Assembly (NCBI GenBank): GCA_002049455.2
Contig: KV919074.1
Coordinates: 25,359 to 89,358, forward strand
Direction of reading: 5' to 3'
Length of the DNA stretch: 64,000 nucleotides
Origin: Porphyra umbilicalis
Lineage: Eukaryota > Rhodophyta > Bangiophyceae > Bangiales > Bangiaceae
Part shown: piece by piece, positions 20,470 through 30,300 of the stretch
How positions within the stretch are numbered: the stretch's first letter is position 1
How the letters are laid out: each line of letters starts with the position of its first letter
Made by a program: the position numbers and the translations under genes
The notes under the pieces: model-generated
What the model was told of the DNA's origin: nothing
The model's input: only the letters and a program-made list of their open reading frames with translations
Database searches by the model: none

Positions 20470-21893
20470 GATCGGAAAGGGGGGGGGGGAAGAAGGCCGG
20501 CTTTTGAAGGCCGGAGGTGGAGACGGGGACAAGGGGGGAGCGGTGACCAGAGCACATGGGCGCGCCGCCGGAGCTCGCGGTACACCGGCGGCGTGTCGGT
20601 TGCAACAGGCGCGCGCGGGAGGCAAGAAGGAGAGAATCAGCACGAGTGGGGCAGGGGGAGGAGGGGCAGGAGCCGCCGGCGTCTTCGGCTCAGGCACGCC
20701 GGCGGCAAGCACGTGATCGGTGTCGCGCAGGCGGTCGTTGGGCCAGAGGGCGGGAGGGCGGCGCGCCCCCGCGAGCTGCACCAGTGCTCGACCGTGCCCC
20801 CGGGACCCCTCGTGCGCGCTGGACGAGGGGGCGGGGCGGGGCGCAGGCCCGCAGCGGGCCCAAAACACACGAGGTGTCTTCGGAGCGCCCGAGGTGGACA
20901 CGAACCCCGGGTGACGCCTCCCCAGCCGCAATGCGCGGTGACCCGCGCGCCCTCCACGCACCCCCGCCCAATCCGCAGTGGTCACGGGGTGGCCCCAAAT
21001 GACCGGTTGGGCGGAAGGGGGGCACACAGGACACAGGAAACAACACAATCTGATCACGGGCCGGCTGACCCCTCGCCGCATCGAATCCGCCTCCCATCTG
21101 AGTTTTTCTAAACAATTCCGCGAGCCAATGACAAGGCTCCATACGACTACAACCTTTTCAATATTTCCCCATGTCAAGCAAACAAATCGTGAGACTGGTT
21201 GCGGGATCGGACCAGTTTTCTGGCGTCGGACCAGCGATACTGCCCCAATGGATTTTTGCACCAGCCCACCTCCAGGGACTGCCAACGCCTGGTCCAACGA
21301 ACGGCGTCGGCCACCGTTGCTTCTGGAAGCACCCGAATGGCGCTTCGGGACGGACCGCGCGGTCCACGACTCGGGCTTGTCGCGACAGCGCATCGCATCA
21401 CGCACCCGTTGAGGGAACCTCGACCAACGCCAATACCTCTGTTGTGTCCCGTGAGACTCGGGTTTGAGCCAAGTGTGCCAAGTTTCTCCCGCCATGCTGA
21501 CTCTGGACGCGTGGTGCGACCACTTCGTCCGATGTTCACGATTCGTGTCTCTCTATTTCAGACGTGTGTGCCAAAAGTGTATTTTATTGCCGCGATTTGG
21601 AAGGTTCCACTAGGATCATAGACACTTTGTCTGACGATCTCTGCCGCACGGCAGCCTTTTCGTCCGGTGTGTCTTGCCATCGAGACTGCTTCACGATATG
21701 CACGAATTTGGACCACTTGGGGACGAACGTTGCTGGGCGCGCATCCCCCATCTTACTTTCCCCATCTGGTGATCATGTAGCCCTCGTTTCCGGTAACTCC
21801 AGGAGGGCAGAGGGCCCTCTTGGATGAGAAAAATGGGGGGCCGCTCACCGCCCTCCACGTAAGCAAACGTGGAATATTCCGTTTGGGGTTTCA

Positions 21894-21924
21894 GAACTTG
21901 GGGGAGACGTTGTTGGGTGTGCTC
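21894..21924 (-). repeat. Right 31-bp terminal inverted repeat of large Harbinger element
   Basis: It is the reverse complement of 12941-12971 with one substitution and is followed directly by TTA. Confidence 0.93.
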
Positions 21925-23697
21925 TTACGGTCCCAAACGGGCCGACCTTTTTGATTCAAGACGGTTCGGGCCAAGCACATTCACGTGTGCAAGAATTTTG
22001 AAAAATCTCGCACACGTGAACGTGCTCGGAAAGGAAATAACCTGTTGGGTGGCCCTGCATCTGGCACGCATGGTTGGCCCGCTTGTGTGGTTGCGTCAAC
22101 GTAGCAGGCGCGCTGTGTCCGAAACTTCCTTGCGATCGTTGTGAGATGCGATCTGCCCACTCCAGATGCCGCGCTTCAAGCAATCTAATCACGACAGTTT
22201 TGGTGGCCCGTCAAGACAGCGGTGGTCAAATCACGGGTGCGCGACGGACTTGTATCAATATTTTGACCCAATCACGTGCACGTGCACGCGCCGCCAAGAC
22301 ACAGCTTCACCACCCTTGTCACGAAGGCGTTGCAAAAACTCGCTGATGTTCGTCACAAACGCTATTGCTGATCCCCGAAATTTGTCCTGGTGGACAGAGA
22401 CTGACGTGCGGAACGACTCTCTCCACCAATCAGATGCACCCCTGGGACTGACTTGGTGCTCCTGATTGCTTACATGTGCCCACACAGCCTGGAAATCAAC
22501 ATCAGCTCCTCTTTTTTTCTGCACTTATGGCAAGCAGACAGTAAAAAATCTCAAGATCTCGCGTTGGCAGCTTGCTCCGTGCCCAGAAAAGTGGATCAAG
22601 CGGCAACAAACAGTGGGTTCTGCTGGATGCAAGGTCCTGGCACCAAATGCAGGCTTTCTGTTGGCTTTGAGGCCTTCTTACTGTCGTTTTAAACCAATAG
22701 CGTGCTCTTATTCACAGTCTCTGTCCCCCAGGACAAAATTCGGGGAGCAGCATTATCACGAACGCCTGCCTTTTAGGGATGTCCAACTGCCTCAAATAAT
22801 CCCATCAATCTGATCTACCGACAATCCGATCTTTTGCGAAATATTCTATGCGAAGCCAAATCGTGTGCGCTAGAAGACCCCTTATCTTAATTGCCAGCAA
22901 ACTACATCATCTAATGCGCGTTTGTGTTAAATTAGAAAGTTTAGTTCGCAATCAAGACAGCGATGGATTGTATGCGTTGTGGGGTACTACCAATCGTGCG
23001 GTTCGGGCTGGTGCAAAAGCGAAACTGGTGGCCCGATATCCCCATTCAGTCGTTGTGATTGGACGGCTGAGATTTTGCCAGACCGTGCTGGAGATGTGTG
23101 ACTGCGCCCCCCCGGTGGACCCTGGACCACGCTGTCACATATCTGGCCTGCGCAGCCATCGTTGGTGAGCAGGCTCTTCAGGCGGCTGCGCTGTCACAAA
23201 GAGCGGCTGCGGCAGTTGTTGCCACGGCACGCGCCCAGGCGCGTGCGGCTGTGCGGCTGGGTCCCGCACCCCCAGCACGCCGCAAGACGGTTTTGGTCAG
23301 TGTTTTGGCTGTCGCCCACCCCCACGCCCGCAGCTGCGCGCCTCCCCGCCTCCCACGCGGGGGTGCAGCCAGGATCGCCACGCACCCACCCCCACGCCGC
23401 CGCGCTTGTTGCCCAACCAAACGCCGGCCCGCCGTCGTAGGCTCTGGAACACCCCGATTGTGGTGTGGTGTGTGCATCTCGACCGACGCCGGTCACCACG
23501 CTGGCCCGCTCGTCTGCCCTGTGCCTCCCCCCCATCGTCATCTCGTGTGTTTCCTTTGTCTACCACGTCTTGTTTCCCTGCATCTCGCGCGCCCTCTGTC
23601 GGGCGCTGGTGATTGTTTGGTTTGGCTCCTTCCTGGTCAACGGGCTGCGCCTCTGCCAGCGTACAACGGTGTTCCCCAACGCCCGCTTGGCATCATC
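21925..23697. other. Intergenic region; upstream region of UBA-like gene A
   Basis: No conserved coding frame is seen. It contains a strong inverted repeat at 21975-22025 just outside the transposon. The last 600 bp are GC-rich and precede the ATG at 23698, so they presumably hold the promoter and 5' leader of that gene. Confidence 0.5.
21975..22025. repeat. 16-bp-arm inverted repeat
   Basis: The arms GCACATTCACGTGTGC (21975-21990) and GCACACGTGAACGTGC (22010-22025) are reverse complements except for one base, with an A/T-rich 19-nt loop. It starts about 50 bp outside the right end of the large Harbinger element. Confidence 0.75.
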
Positions 23698-26600
23698 ATG
23701 TTGACCCTGAATAGCCGCGGCGGTGGCAGCAGCGGCAGCGGCTCGGGGACGACCGGACGTCCCGCGACGCGTCACCAGCGGCTGAGCAAAACGGTTGTGT
23801 CCAACGTGGACCGCGTGATGGAAGTGTGCAGCGTGTCATTTGATGAAGCGCATCGCGTCCTGCAAGACAATGCGATGGACGTTCAGCGTACCATCGAGCG
23901 ATTCGTGAGTGGTATGCTTGCGGGGCTCCTGTCTCCCATGTATTTTCTCTTTGTTGGGCGTCACGTGTGCTTGGCTTTGTTCCATTGTGTGCCTCGCGCT
24001 ATTGTTGTATGTGTCGCCTCTGTTGTGTGTGTCTTGTTGTCGCTGGAGCTGTACCAGTACTGGTAGCGTGGACGACGCGTCGCATCTTTCTAGGTATGCT
24101 CCGAAACTGACTTGGCGGTCACGTGTGTATCTGGTTGGTGTTTTTTATCGTGTTTTTGGCTGCGCCTGACCCGTCGACGGTTCTTCATCTGGGTTGATGT
24201 TCGGCGCGTGCAGGGGAAGAGGACTGGAACGAGGTGTCGACCAAGAAAAAGAAGCCGGCCACGCGGCCGCAGTCGTCGCGGGGCGGCCACGCCGGACGCC
24301 CGCATCCACGCTCTCACGACAGCAGCGGCCGCCCCCCAAAGACGTATGCCCGCGGCGGCCCCCGAGCATACCCGCCGCCGGGCGGTGCCAACGCGCGGGG
24401 CCCAGCCGGGGGTGCGGGCGGTCCGCCCCGAGTGGGCGCTGACACGCCGCCGCCGGGTGCCGGCGGCAAAACCGCAGGCGCCTCTGATCTGGCCGCGGCC
24501 GGTCCGGCGCCTGGCGCCGTCTCCGCGGCGGACCCGGCGCTGCCGACGGTGGGGGGTGGTGATGATGCAAAACCGGCAACCACCAACGGCTGGGGGGCAA
24601 CGACCGGGAGCGGTGCCAAGGCCGGGACGGATGGCGGTGTGGCCGCGGCGGCGGCGCCGGGGGGCGGCAGCGGTGGCGGTGGTGCGGCAGCGCCGAGGCC
24701 GTCGGCGCCCCTCAATTACGCGTCGGCGGCTGCGTCGGGCCTGTCGTATGCCAAGGCCGCGGCGCCAGCCGAGCGGCGGGCGCCACCCAAGGCGGCGGCG
24801 CCCCGTGGTGCGCCGCCGGGTCAGCCGACCAGGCCCGTTCCGCCAAAAGCGGCGACGGCGACGGGACCGGCAGGACCGGAAGCGGCGGGTGCGCCGTCGC
24901 CAGAGGCAGCAGTCGGACAGACGATGGGCGGTGCAAGTGGTGCGAGCGGTGTGAGCGGTGCGGGCGGAGCGGCAGCGGTCCCAGCAGCGGCCGCCACCAA
25001 CGACAAGCCGGCTGACGGGCCTTCTGCGACGGGTACCAATGGCGGCGCGTTGGCGTCCTCCCCCGAAGCGTCCGAATCTGATGCCAATGCAGCGACGGGC
25101 GCCGACGGGGCTGACGCGCGCCCGACCATTTTGCGCTCCGAGTCGGAGGTCGACAAAGAGTCTTCGGCGCTGGCGGCAGAGTCGGCGGCAACGGCGCTTT
25201 CCGGTGCCTGGGGTGTGCCTCCCGCTCCTGCGACCAACCCTGACGGCGGCGTCAGTGACGGCGGTGCGAGCGCAGCACCAGGGTCGAGCTGGGCCGCGCC
25301 GACGCCGCGGGCGCCCGCGGAGGCGCCATCGGCTCCAGCAGAGCCGGCGGCCCCGGTGTCACAAGCGCCAGCCAAGACCTCTAGTACACCACCGGCGGCA
25401 TCGGCGCCCGCCCCGTCTTCTGTTTCTTCGTCCAAGGTGGAGGTGCTCGGCCTGCAATTCGGGTCCTTCTCGTTTGGAGGCCTCGGTGGCCTCAGCGGCG
25501 GGGGAGTCAACTGGTCGACGCCCGCGACGTCCGGGACGGTGCCTACCTCGTCGTCACCGCCGAGGGCGGCGGGCGAGGCCCAGGCTCCAGCGACGGCGGC
25601 GACGGCCGCGGCGGCGCCGGCCGTGTCGGAACCTTCGCTTGCTGCACCGGCAGAGCCGACGCCGCCGCCTCCCACCCATAGTTTGCCCACCGCCGACGCG
25701 GCTCCCGGCTCGAGCCCCTCGTCCCTGCCTCCTGCATCGGCGCCCGCGCCGACCGCCGACCAATCCGCGCTGGCGCCGTCCTCCTCGCCGCCCGCGGCTG
25801 AGGTATCGCGGTCGTACACGGCCCCTCCTGTCGTTGAGGCGCCCAAGACGACGCCTACCGCGCCGGTCGCGCCAGCGAAGCCGGCGTCGCAACCGTATCG
25901 GCCACCCCATGCTCGTGAAGCGTCGTCGCAGCAGAGGCAGCAACAGCAGCAGATGCACCAATCGCGCCACGCGCCGCCGGGAGCGCCGCAGCATCAGCAT
26001 GGCGCTCAGCAGCAGCAGCCACAGCAGCAGCAGCCACAGCAGCAGCAGCACATGCACCAACCGCCGCCGCAGCCGACCCACCTTGGGCAGCAACAGTCGC
26101 AGGTGTCGGGCGGCAGCTCCATGGGTGCCCCCACTTCTCATCAGCAGCCACAGCAGCAGCATATTGGCTACCCTCCTCCTTATGGCATGATGCCACCGCC
26201 GCCAATGGTCGGCAATTACGGCGGCGCCTTCCCGTATGATGGGGCGCCAGGCGTTGGCGACCGCGGGCCGTTGATGCCTCCCCCGTTTTATGACCCGTAC
26301 GCTCCGTTTGTCGGTGCGGGCCCCGGCCTAGACGGGGCGGGTGGCCCGTTGGGGGGAAGTGGCGCCCCTGGCGGTCTGGGCGGCGCTGGTGGAAGCAAAG
26401 ATATGGGCGGTGGCCTCAGCAAGGCATCGGACTCCTCTGAGATGACCGGTGGGCCATCGCCACCTGGAGGCCCTGGTGGCTTTGACCCCGTTGCCGCGGC
26501 TGCTGCCGCCGCTGCCGCCGCGGGTCCCTATGGCTTGCTGCCAGGCTACAACGTGCCTTTTCCGCCGATGGGACCCTACGGGTTTCCGCCGGGCCCCTAC

Positions 26601-27284
26601 ATGCCACCGCCGCCCCCGCATACGCAGGGTGGCTATCGGTACCCGCCGACATTCAATGGCAACGGGGGCGGCCCCAACGGCGGCGCCGCCGAGCCGTCTG
26701 GCGCGCCGCTGGGCCGCTACAGTAGCAACTCCTTTCCGGTGAGCGGCGGCTACGACACGTCCATGCCTCTAGGTGGTGGTGGCGGCAACGGCGGCGGGGG
26801 CGGCAACAGCGGAGGCGGTGGCGGCCCCGGCCCCATGAACAGTGGTGGAGTGTATGGCGGGTACGGTAGCGGCGGTGGCTATCTTGGCGGTGGCGGCGGT
26901 GGTGGCGGCCCCGGTGGGGACAAGTATGGTGAGCTCGAGTCGGGCTCTGGTATGGGCGGCTACGGGAGCCTGCCCAGCGACGCCGGCGGCGGTGGCGGTA
27001 GCAGCGGAGTAGGGGCACCCGGTGGGATGCCCCAGCCGGGCAACGGCGGCGCACCCATGATGTATGGCGGCGAACAATGGAGCGACCTGTCGGCCAGCGG
27101 CCCCGGGTCGGGTGGGCTGGGTATGCAGCAGGGCATGCAGTCGGGCATGCAGGCGGGAATGACGTCCCAGGGGCTCTCTATGCAGCCGGGGCTGGCGTCT
27201 TCCCAGGCCCAGGCGCAGCAGCAGCAGCAGCACTACAGCAACTACTACCACGGCGGTGGTGGTGGCAGCGGCAACTACTATTAA
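23698..27284 (+). CDS. UBA/CUE-like, Gly/Gln-rich protein (UBAP2L/Lingerer or GIP1-like), gene A
   Basis: Two exons: 23698-23911 and 24214-27284, joined across a 302-nt GTATGC...GCAG intron in phase 1, giving 1094 residues. Residues about 30-72 form a UBA/CUE-like helical domain (VDRVMEVCSVSFDEAHRVLQDNAMDVQRTIERFVSG). It runs across the splice directly into EEDWNEVSTKKKK, the same order seen in plant GIP1-type proteins. A long Ala/Pro/Gly linker follows, then LGLQFGSFSFGG near residue 465, resembling the QFG..FGS motif of UBAP2-type proteins. A Gln-rich tract (translation of 25930-26060) and a Gly/Tyr-rich C-terminus ending HGGGGGSGNYY complete it. Such proteins usually act in RNA granules or ubiquitin-linked control; that role is inferred. 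A close paralogue lies inverted at 35592-38697 with the same phase-1 first intron position. Confidence 0.85.
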
Positions 27285-27924
27285 GGTTGCGTCGAGCGCC
27301 CATGCTTCTGCCGCGCCTTGTTGTGAGCGTAAGCAAGCTCCCTGGAGGGCAGTTAGTTGGGCGTGCTCCTGGCCGGCAACAACCTGTGTCTTTGTTCAGC
27401 TCTGCGCTCTGCGTCGGTTCCCGCTCGTCCTCTGCTTGTTTCGCAATGGCTTGACTTCTGTGTAGATGTGTAGGTGCCCATTGTCTCTCTGTTTGTGTTC
27501 CTTCTGTCTCTGTCTTCGCTGTTTGCTTTTCTTTCCTGCCTGCTGCTTCTCTACTGCCGCTTTTTTTTTTTGTCCTCTGGGCATTGCGCAGCAACGGGCA
27601 TTGCTGGCGGCTGCAGCTGCTGACACTGTCGCTTTGATGTCTTCTGAATGAAGTATCGACATGCGAGCTAAATCAATTGCCCATATCTGATGCTCTTTCA
27701 GTAGTTGGTTCTTCGCAATTTCTGAGATTCAAAGCGAACCACCGGGCTAGCCCATTGGAGCCGGCTGGAGAGGACCGGAGCTCTTCGTCGTGCGCTCTTC
27801 GACATGGATGCTTGCCTGGTGCAGGCGTACCTACACACTATTCCTACTCCCACGGCTGGTCACCTGCATCTTCCTCTTCTCTACATACCCACCGCCCTCT
27901 ATTTTCTCCTTTTTATGCTGCACA
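27285..27924. other. 3' flank of gene A and 5' flank of the NTPase gene
   Basis: A T- and C-rich stretch with no conserved frame. It presumably holds the 3' UTR of gene A and the promoter or leader of the next gene on the same strand. Confidence 0.5.
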
Positions 27925-29256
27925 ATGCACCCAGCCTTATCGTTTGCCACCTCTGCTCCCGCGGTCGGCCGCCTGGCTGCCGTCGCCACTTCGTCGACGA
28001 GGAGGCAACGGCGGTTTGCCCTTGTCACCTCCACACGCCGCTCCGCATTCCCGGTGACTATGACTACCACCGGCCCTGTCCGCCCCTCGTCGACCGAGTG
28101 GGGCCACCCTCGTGGGGCCGCCCTCAAGCGACTTGCCGGGGACCAGGTGCCCCTCTCCGCCACCGAATTGGACGAGGTCCTTGGTGCCCTCCGCGAGGCG
28201 GCGGCGGGCGACGACGCTGCCACCGTCGTCGCTGGCGATGACAGTGTGGACTGGGACGGCCTGCGGGCCCTGCTGGCGACGGCGGGCCACCGGCCGCACA
28301 AGGACTGGGCGGCGACCGGCGCGGCGGCGGCGACCGCGCGCGCCTGCCTCCTCCGCGGGCGACGGGTGGACGACCCGCGGAGCGGCGCCTTTCGACGCAT
28401 GTGGGCACGGGTGCTTGGGGAGGGCAACTGGGGCGGCGCGGTGGAGGCGGCGGCGGCCAGTGGCCGCGACGGTGCCGCCGACACGCGCCCATGGGCGGTG
28501 CTCGTGACTGGCGTCAATGGCATCCGCAAGACCACGTCGCTCTACCAGCCGTGGTTCCCCTCCCTGCTCGCCACATCGCTCGCCGCCGCGGGCCACTCGC
28601 CCGTCGACGCGTCCCGCTTACCAGTCGGCGGGACGAGCTGGTTTCGCCAACTGGACCACCTGGTTGCAACCGTCGGCGCGGCAGAGTTCCGCCGCCTCTA
28701 CGCGGGCGCCGCCGGCGCCTCCCCCCCCGTCGACGCGTACGCGGCACACAAGGACGGCATTTTCGCGCGCTACCGCACCGTCGCAGAGGTGCTCGGCATG
28801 GCGCTCGTGCTCGAAGCGGCCGCTACGGGCAGCGGCCTCAACGTGCTTGTTGAAACGTCGGGGCGCGACATTGCCATGTTCCACTATGTCAACGCCGTCT
28901 TTCCCGCCGACGGTTACCGGAAGCTCGCCCTCCACTTCACGGTCAACACGCTCGACGCGGCGGCCGCGTCCGTGTCGGCGCGCATGGCCGCCGAGATGGG
29001 GGCGGGGACGGCCGCCGCGGCGGGCGGCGGGGGCATCCACGCGCTCATCGCGGCCAATGCGGGCGGGCCGTACGGGCCGGATGCGCTGCCGGGCGTGCAA
29101 GCCGACGCGGAGCGAGTGTGGGGTGAGGTGACCGGGGCGGCGAGACGGGGGGAAGGCGCGGCGGTGGGGTGGTGGACGGCGTCGGTGACGGTTGAGGCGG
29201 CGCTAGGGCCGGACGGTTGGTCCGCAACGGCGGCATCACCGGGGGGGAGCCGGTAG
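27925..29256 (+). CDS. P-loop NTPase of unknown function, possibly organelle-targeted
   Basis: A 443-residue protein from the ATG at 27925; the frame is open a further 135 nt upstream. The first 45 residues are rich in Ala, Ser, Thr and Arg with almost no acidic residues (ATSSTRRQRR, TSTRRSAFPVT), like a plastid or mitochondrial transit peptide. A second ATG at about 28060 would give a cytosolic form. The Walker A-like motif VTGVNGIRKTTSLYQPWF is at about residues 192-209. LNVLVETSGRD at about 304-314 has the hydrophobic-strand form of a Walker B or sensor element. The overall layout resembles kinase- or zeta-toxin-like ATPases in having a long helical N-terminal part before the P-loop, but I do not recognise the family. 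It lies in tandem behind gene A with about 640 bp between. Confidence 0.75.
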   Translation: MHPALSFATSAPAVGRLAAVATSSTRRQRRFALVTSTRRSAFPVTMTTTGPVRPSSTEWGHPRGAALKRLAGDQVPLSATELDEVLGALREAAAGDDAATVVAGDDSVDWDGLRALLATAGHRPHKDWAATGAAAATARACLLRGRRVDDPRSGAFRRMWARVLGEGNWGGAVEAAAASGRDGAADTRPWAVLVTGVNGIRKTTSLYQPWFPSLLATSLAAAGHSPVDASRLPVGGTSWFRQLDHLVATVGAAEFRRLYAGAAGASPPVDAYAAHKDGIFARYRTVAEVLGMALVLEAAATGSGLNVLVETSGRDIAMFHYVNAVFPADGYRKLALHFTVNTLDAAAASVSARMAAEMGAGTAAAAGGGGIHALIAANAGGPYGPDALPGVQADAERVWGEVTGAARRGEGAAVGWWTASVTVEAALGPDGWSATAASPGGSR

Positions 29257-30300
29257 GAGAGCGCTACGCGTTTGTGCGGCTGGCACAATAGAGCGGGTAG
29301 CAGGGCGGTCGGCACGGTAGGCTGGGCGACCTGCAGCACTCGTTTTGTGATGGCACATTCCAGAGTTGGTGGCGACACGATCGCTGCCACAGTGTACCAA
29401 GGTCCGGAAGGCGACCAGGATCCTGGGATCGTGGGGTTCCAGAGATCCCGAGGCTAGGATTTTCGCCATCACTCTCCAAATAGAATCACCAATTTCTTTC
29501 AGTTGTTGAGAGTAAACCAGGTGGCCTCCATATCCCAGATCATACGAAAAAAACTACCAGACTGTTCAGGAAGACAAATGTTATTCAAATACTCAGGTGG
29601 GCGGCTTGATGGAATCGAGCGAGTCCCGGTGGAATCGGTCGGCGCCACGGAGTGTGCGCGTGGCAATCTCACGACGGTCGGCGACGTTTTTTTGTCCTGG
29701 GCGACGGCCTGCAGTTGCTCTTGACGTTGACCTCGTCCTCGGTTTCGCTCCTTGCTGCACTTGCTCCCCACTACACTGTCTTGCAAGCTGCTTGTGTTGG
29801 TGAGGGCCCGTATTGGGGGTGCCATCGGGCGGGCGCCAGGCCAATGTTGTTGACCATGCCACTCGCTGCCGCTGCCGACGCTGCTGCCGTTGCCGTCGGG
29901 TGCCGCTGCCCACCTGCCCGTATGGACTTGAACATATGAGCCGCTCTCCCTCGCTCTCTCGTCGCTGCCCCGCGGCCCCGTGTAGTTTCGGCCTGCCGCG
30001 GGGCCCATGCTGCTTGCCCAGTGCTCGCGGCTGCCTGCTAGCGAGTGACCAGCTGGGATGGGTGATGATACCTGTGGCTGCCCTGCGTGACTGTGCGCGC
30101 GTGTGCCGCAGTATCGGGCGTGTGGCGGGCGCAGTCGGTTCTCCATTGGCTGCGGTCGCCGTAGCTTCCTCTTCTTGGGTCGGTCCGGACGCCGTCACCC
30201 GCCCGCGCCTTTGCGTTGCTGTGCGTGCCGCGACAACGGGCGCCTGTACAGTTCCCCAGAAGAGGCTCCCTTTGTTGCGGTGGTTCCCCCGTCTTGGCCG
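29257..30300. other. Intergenic, upstream of GT61 gene
   Basis: Over 1 kb with no conserved frame. The frame of the next gene is open back to 30103, but those residues are Arg/Cys-rich and do not look like a protein start. Confidence 0.45.

Larger units (their letters stand above)
12941..21924. mobile_element. Complete 8984-bp PIF/Harbinger DNA transposon with TTA target duplication
   Basis: The ends are 31-bp inverted repeats, each starting GAGCACACCCAACAACGTCT, with a single mismatch at position 21. Both are directly abutted by TTA (12938-12940 and 21925-21927), the TWA-type target duplication typical of PIF/Harbinger elements. Inside are an intact DDE transposase (13714-15828, +) and a convergent Myb/SANT-like gene (16523-17941, -), the classic two-gene arrangement. 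A long repeat-protein ORF (20469-17965, -), not part of the textbook structure, lies upstream of the Myb-like gene. The near-identical ends and intact transposase suggest recent activity. Boundaries and duplication are seen directly; mobility is inferred. Confidence 0.93.
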
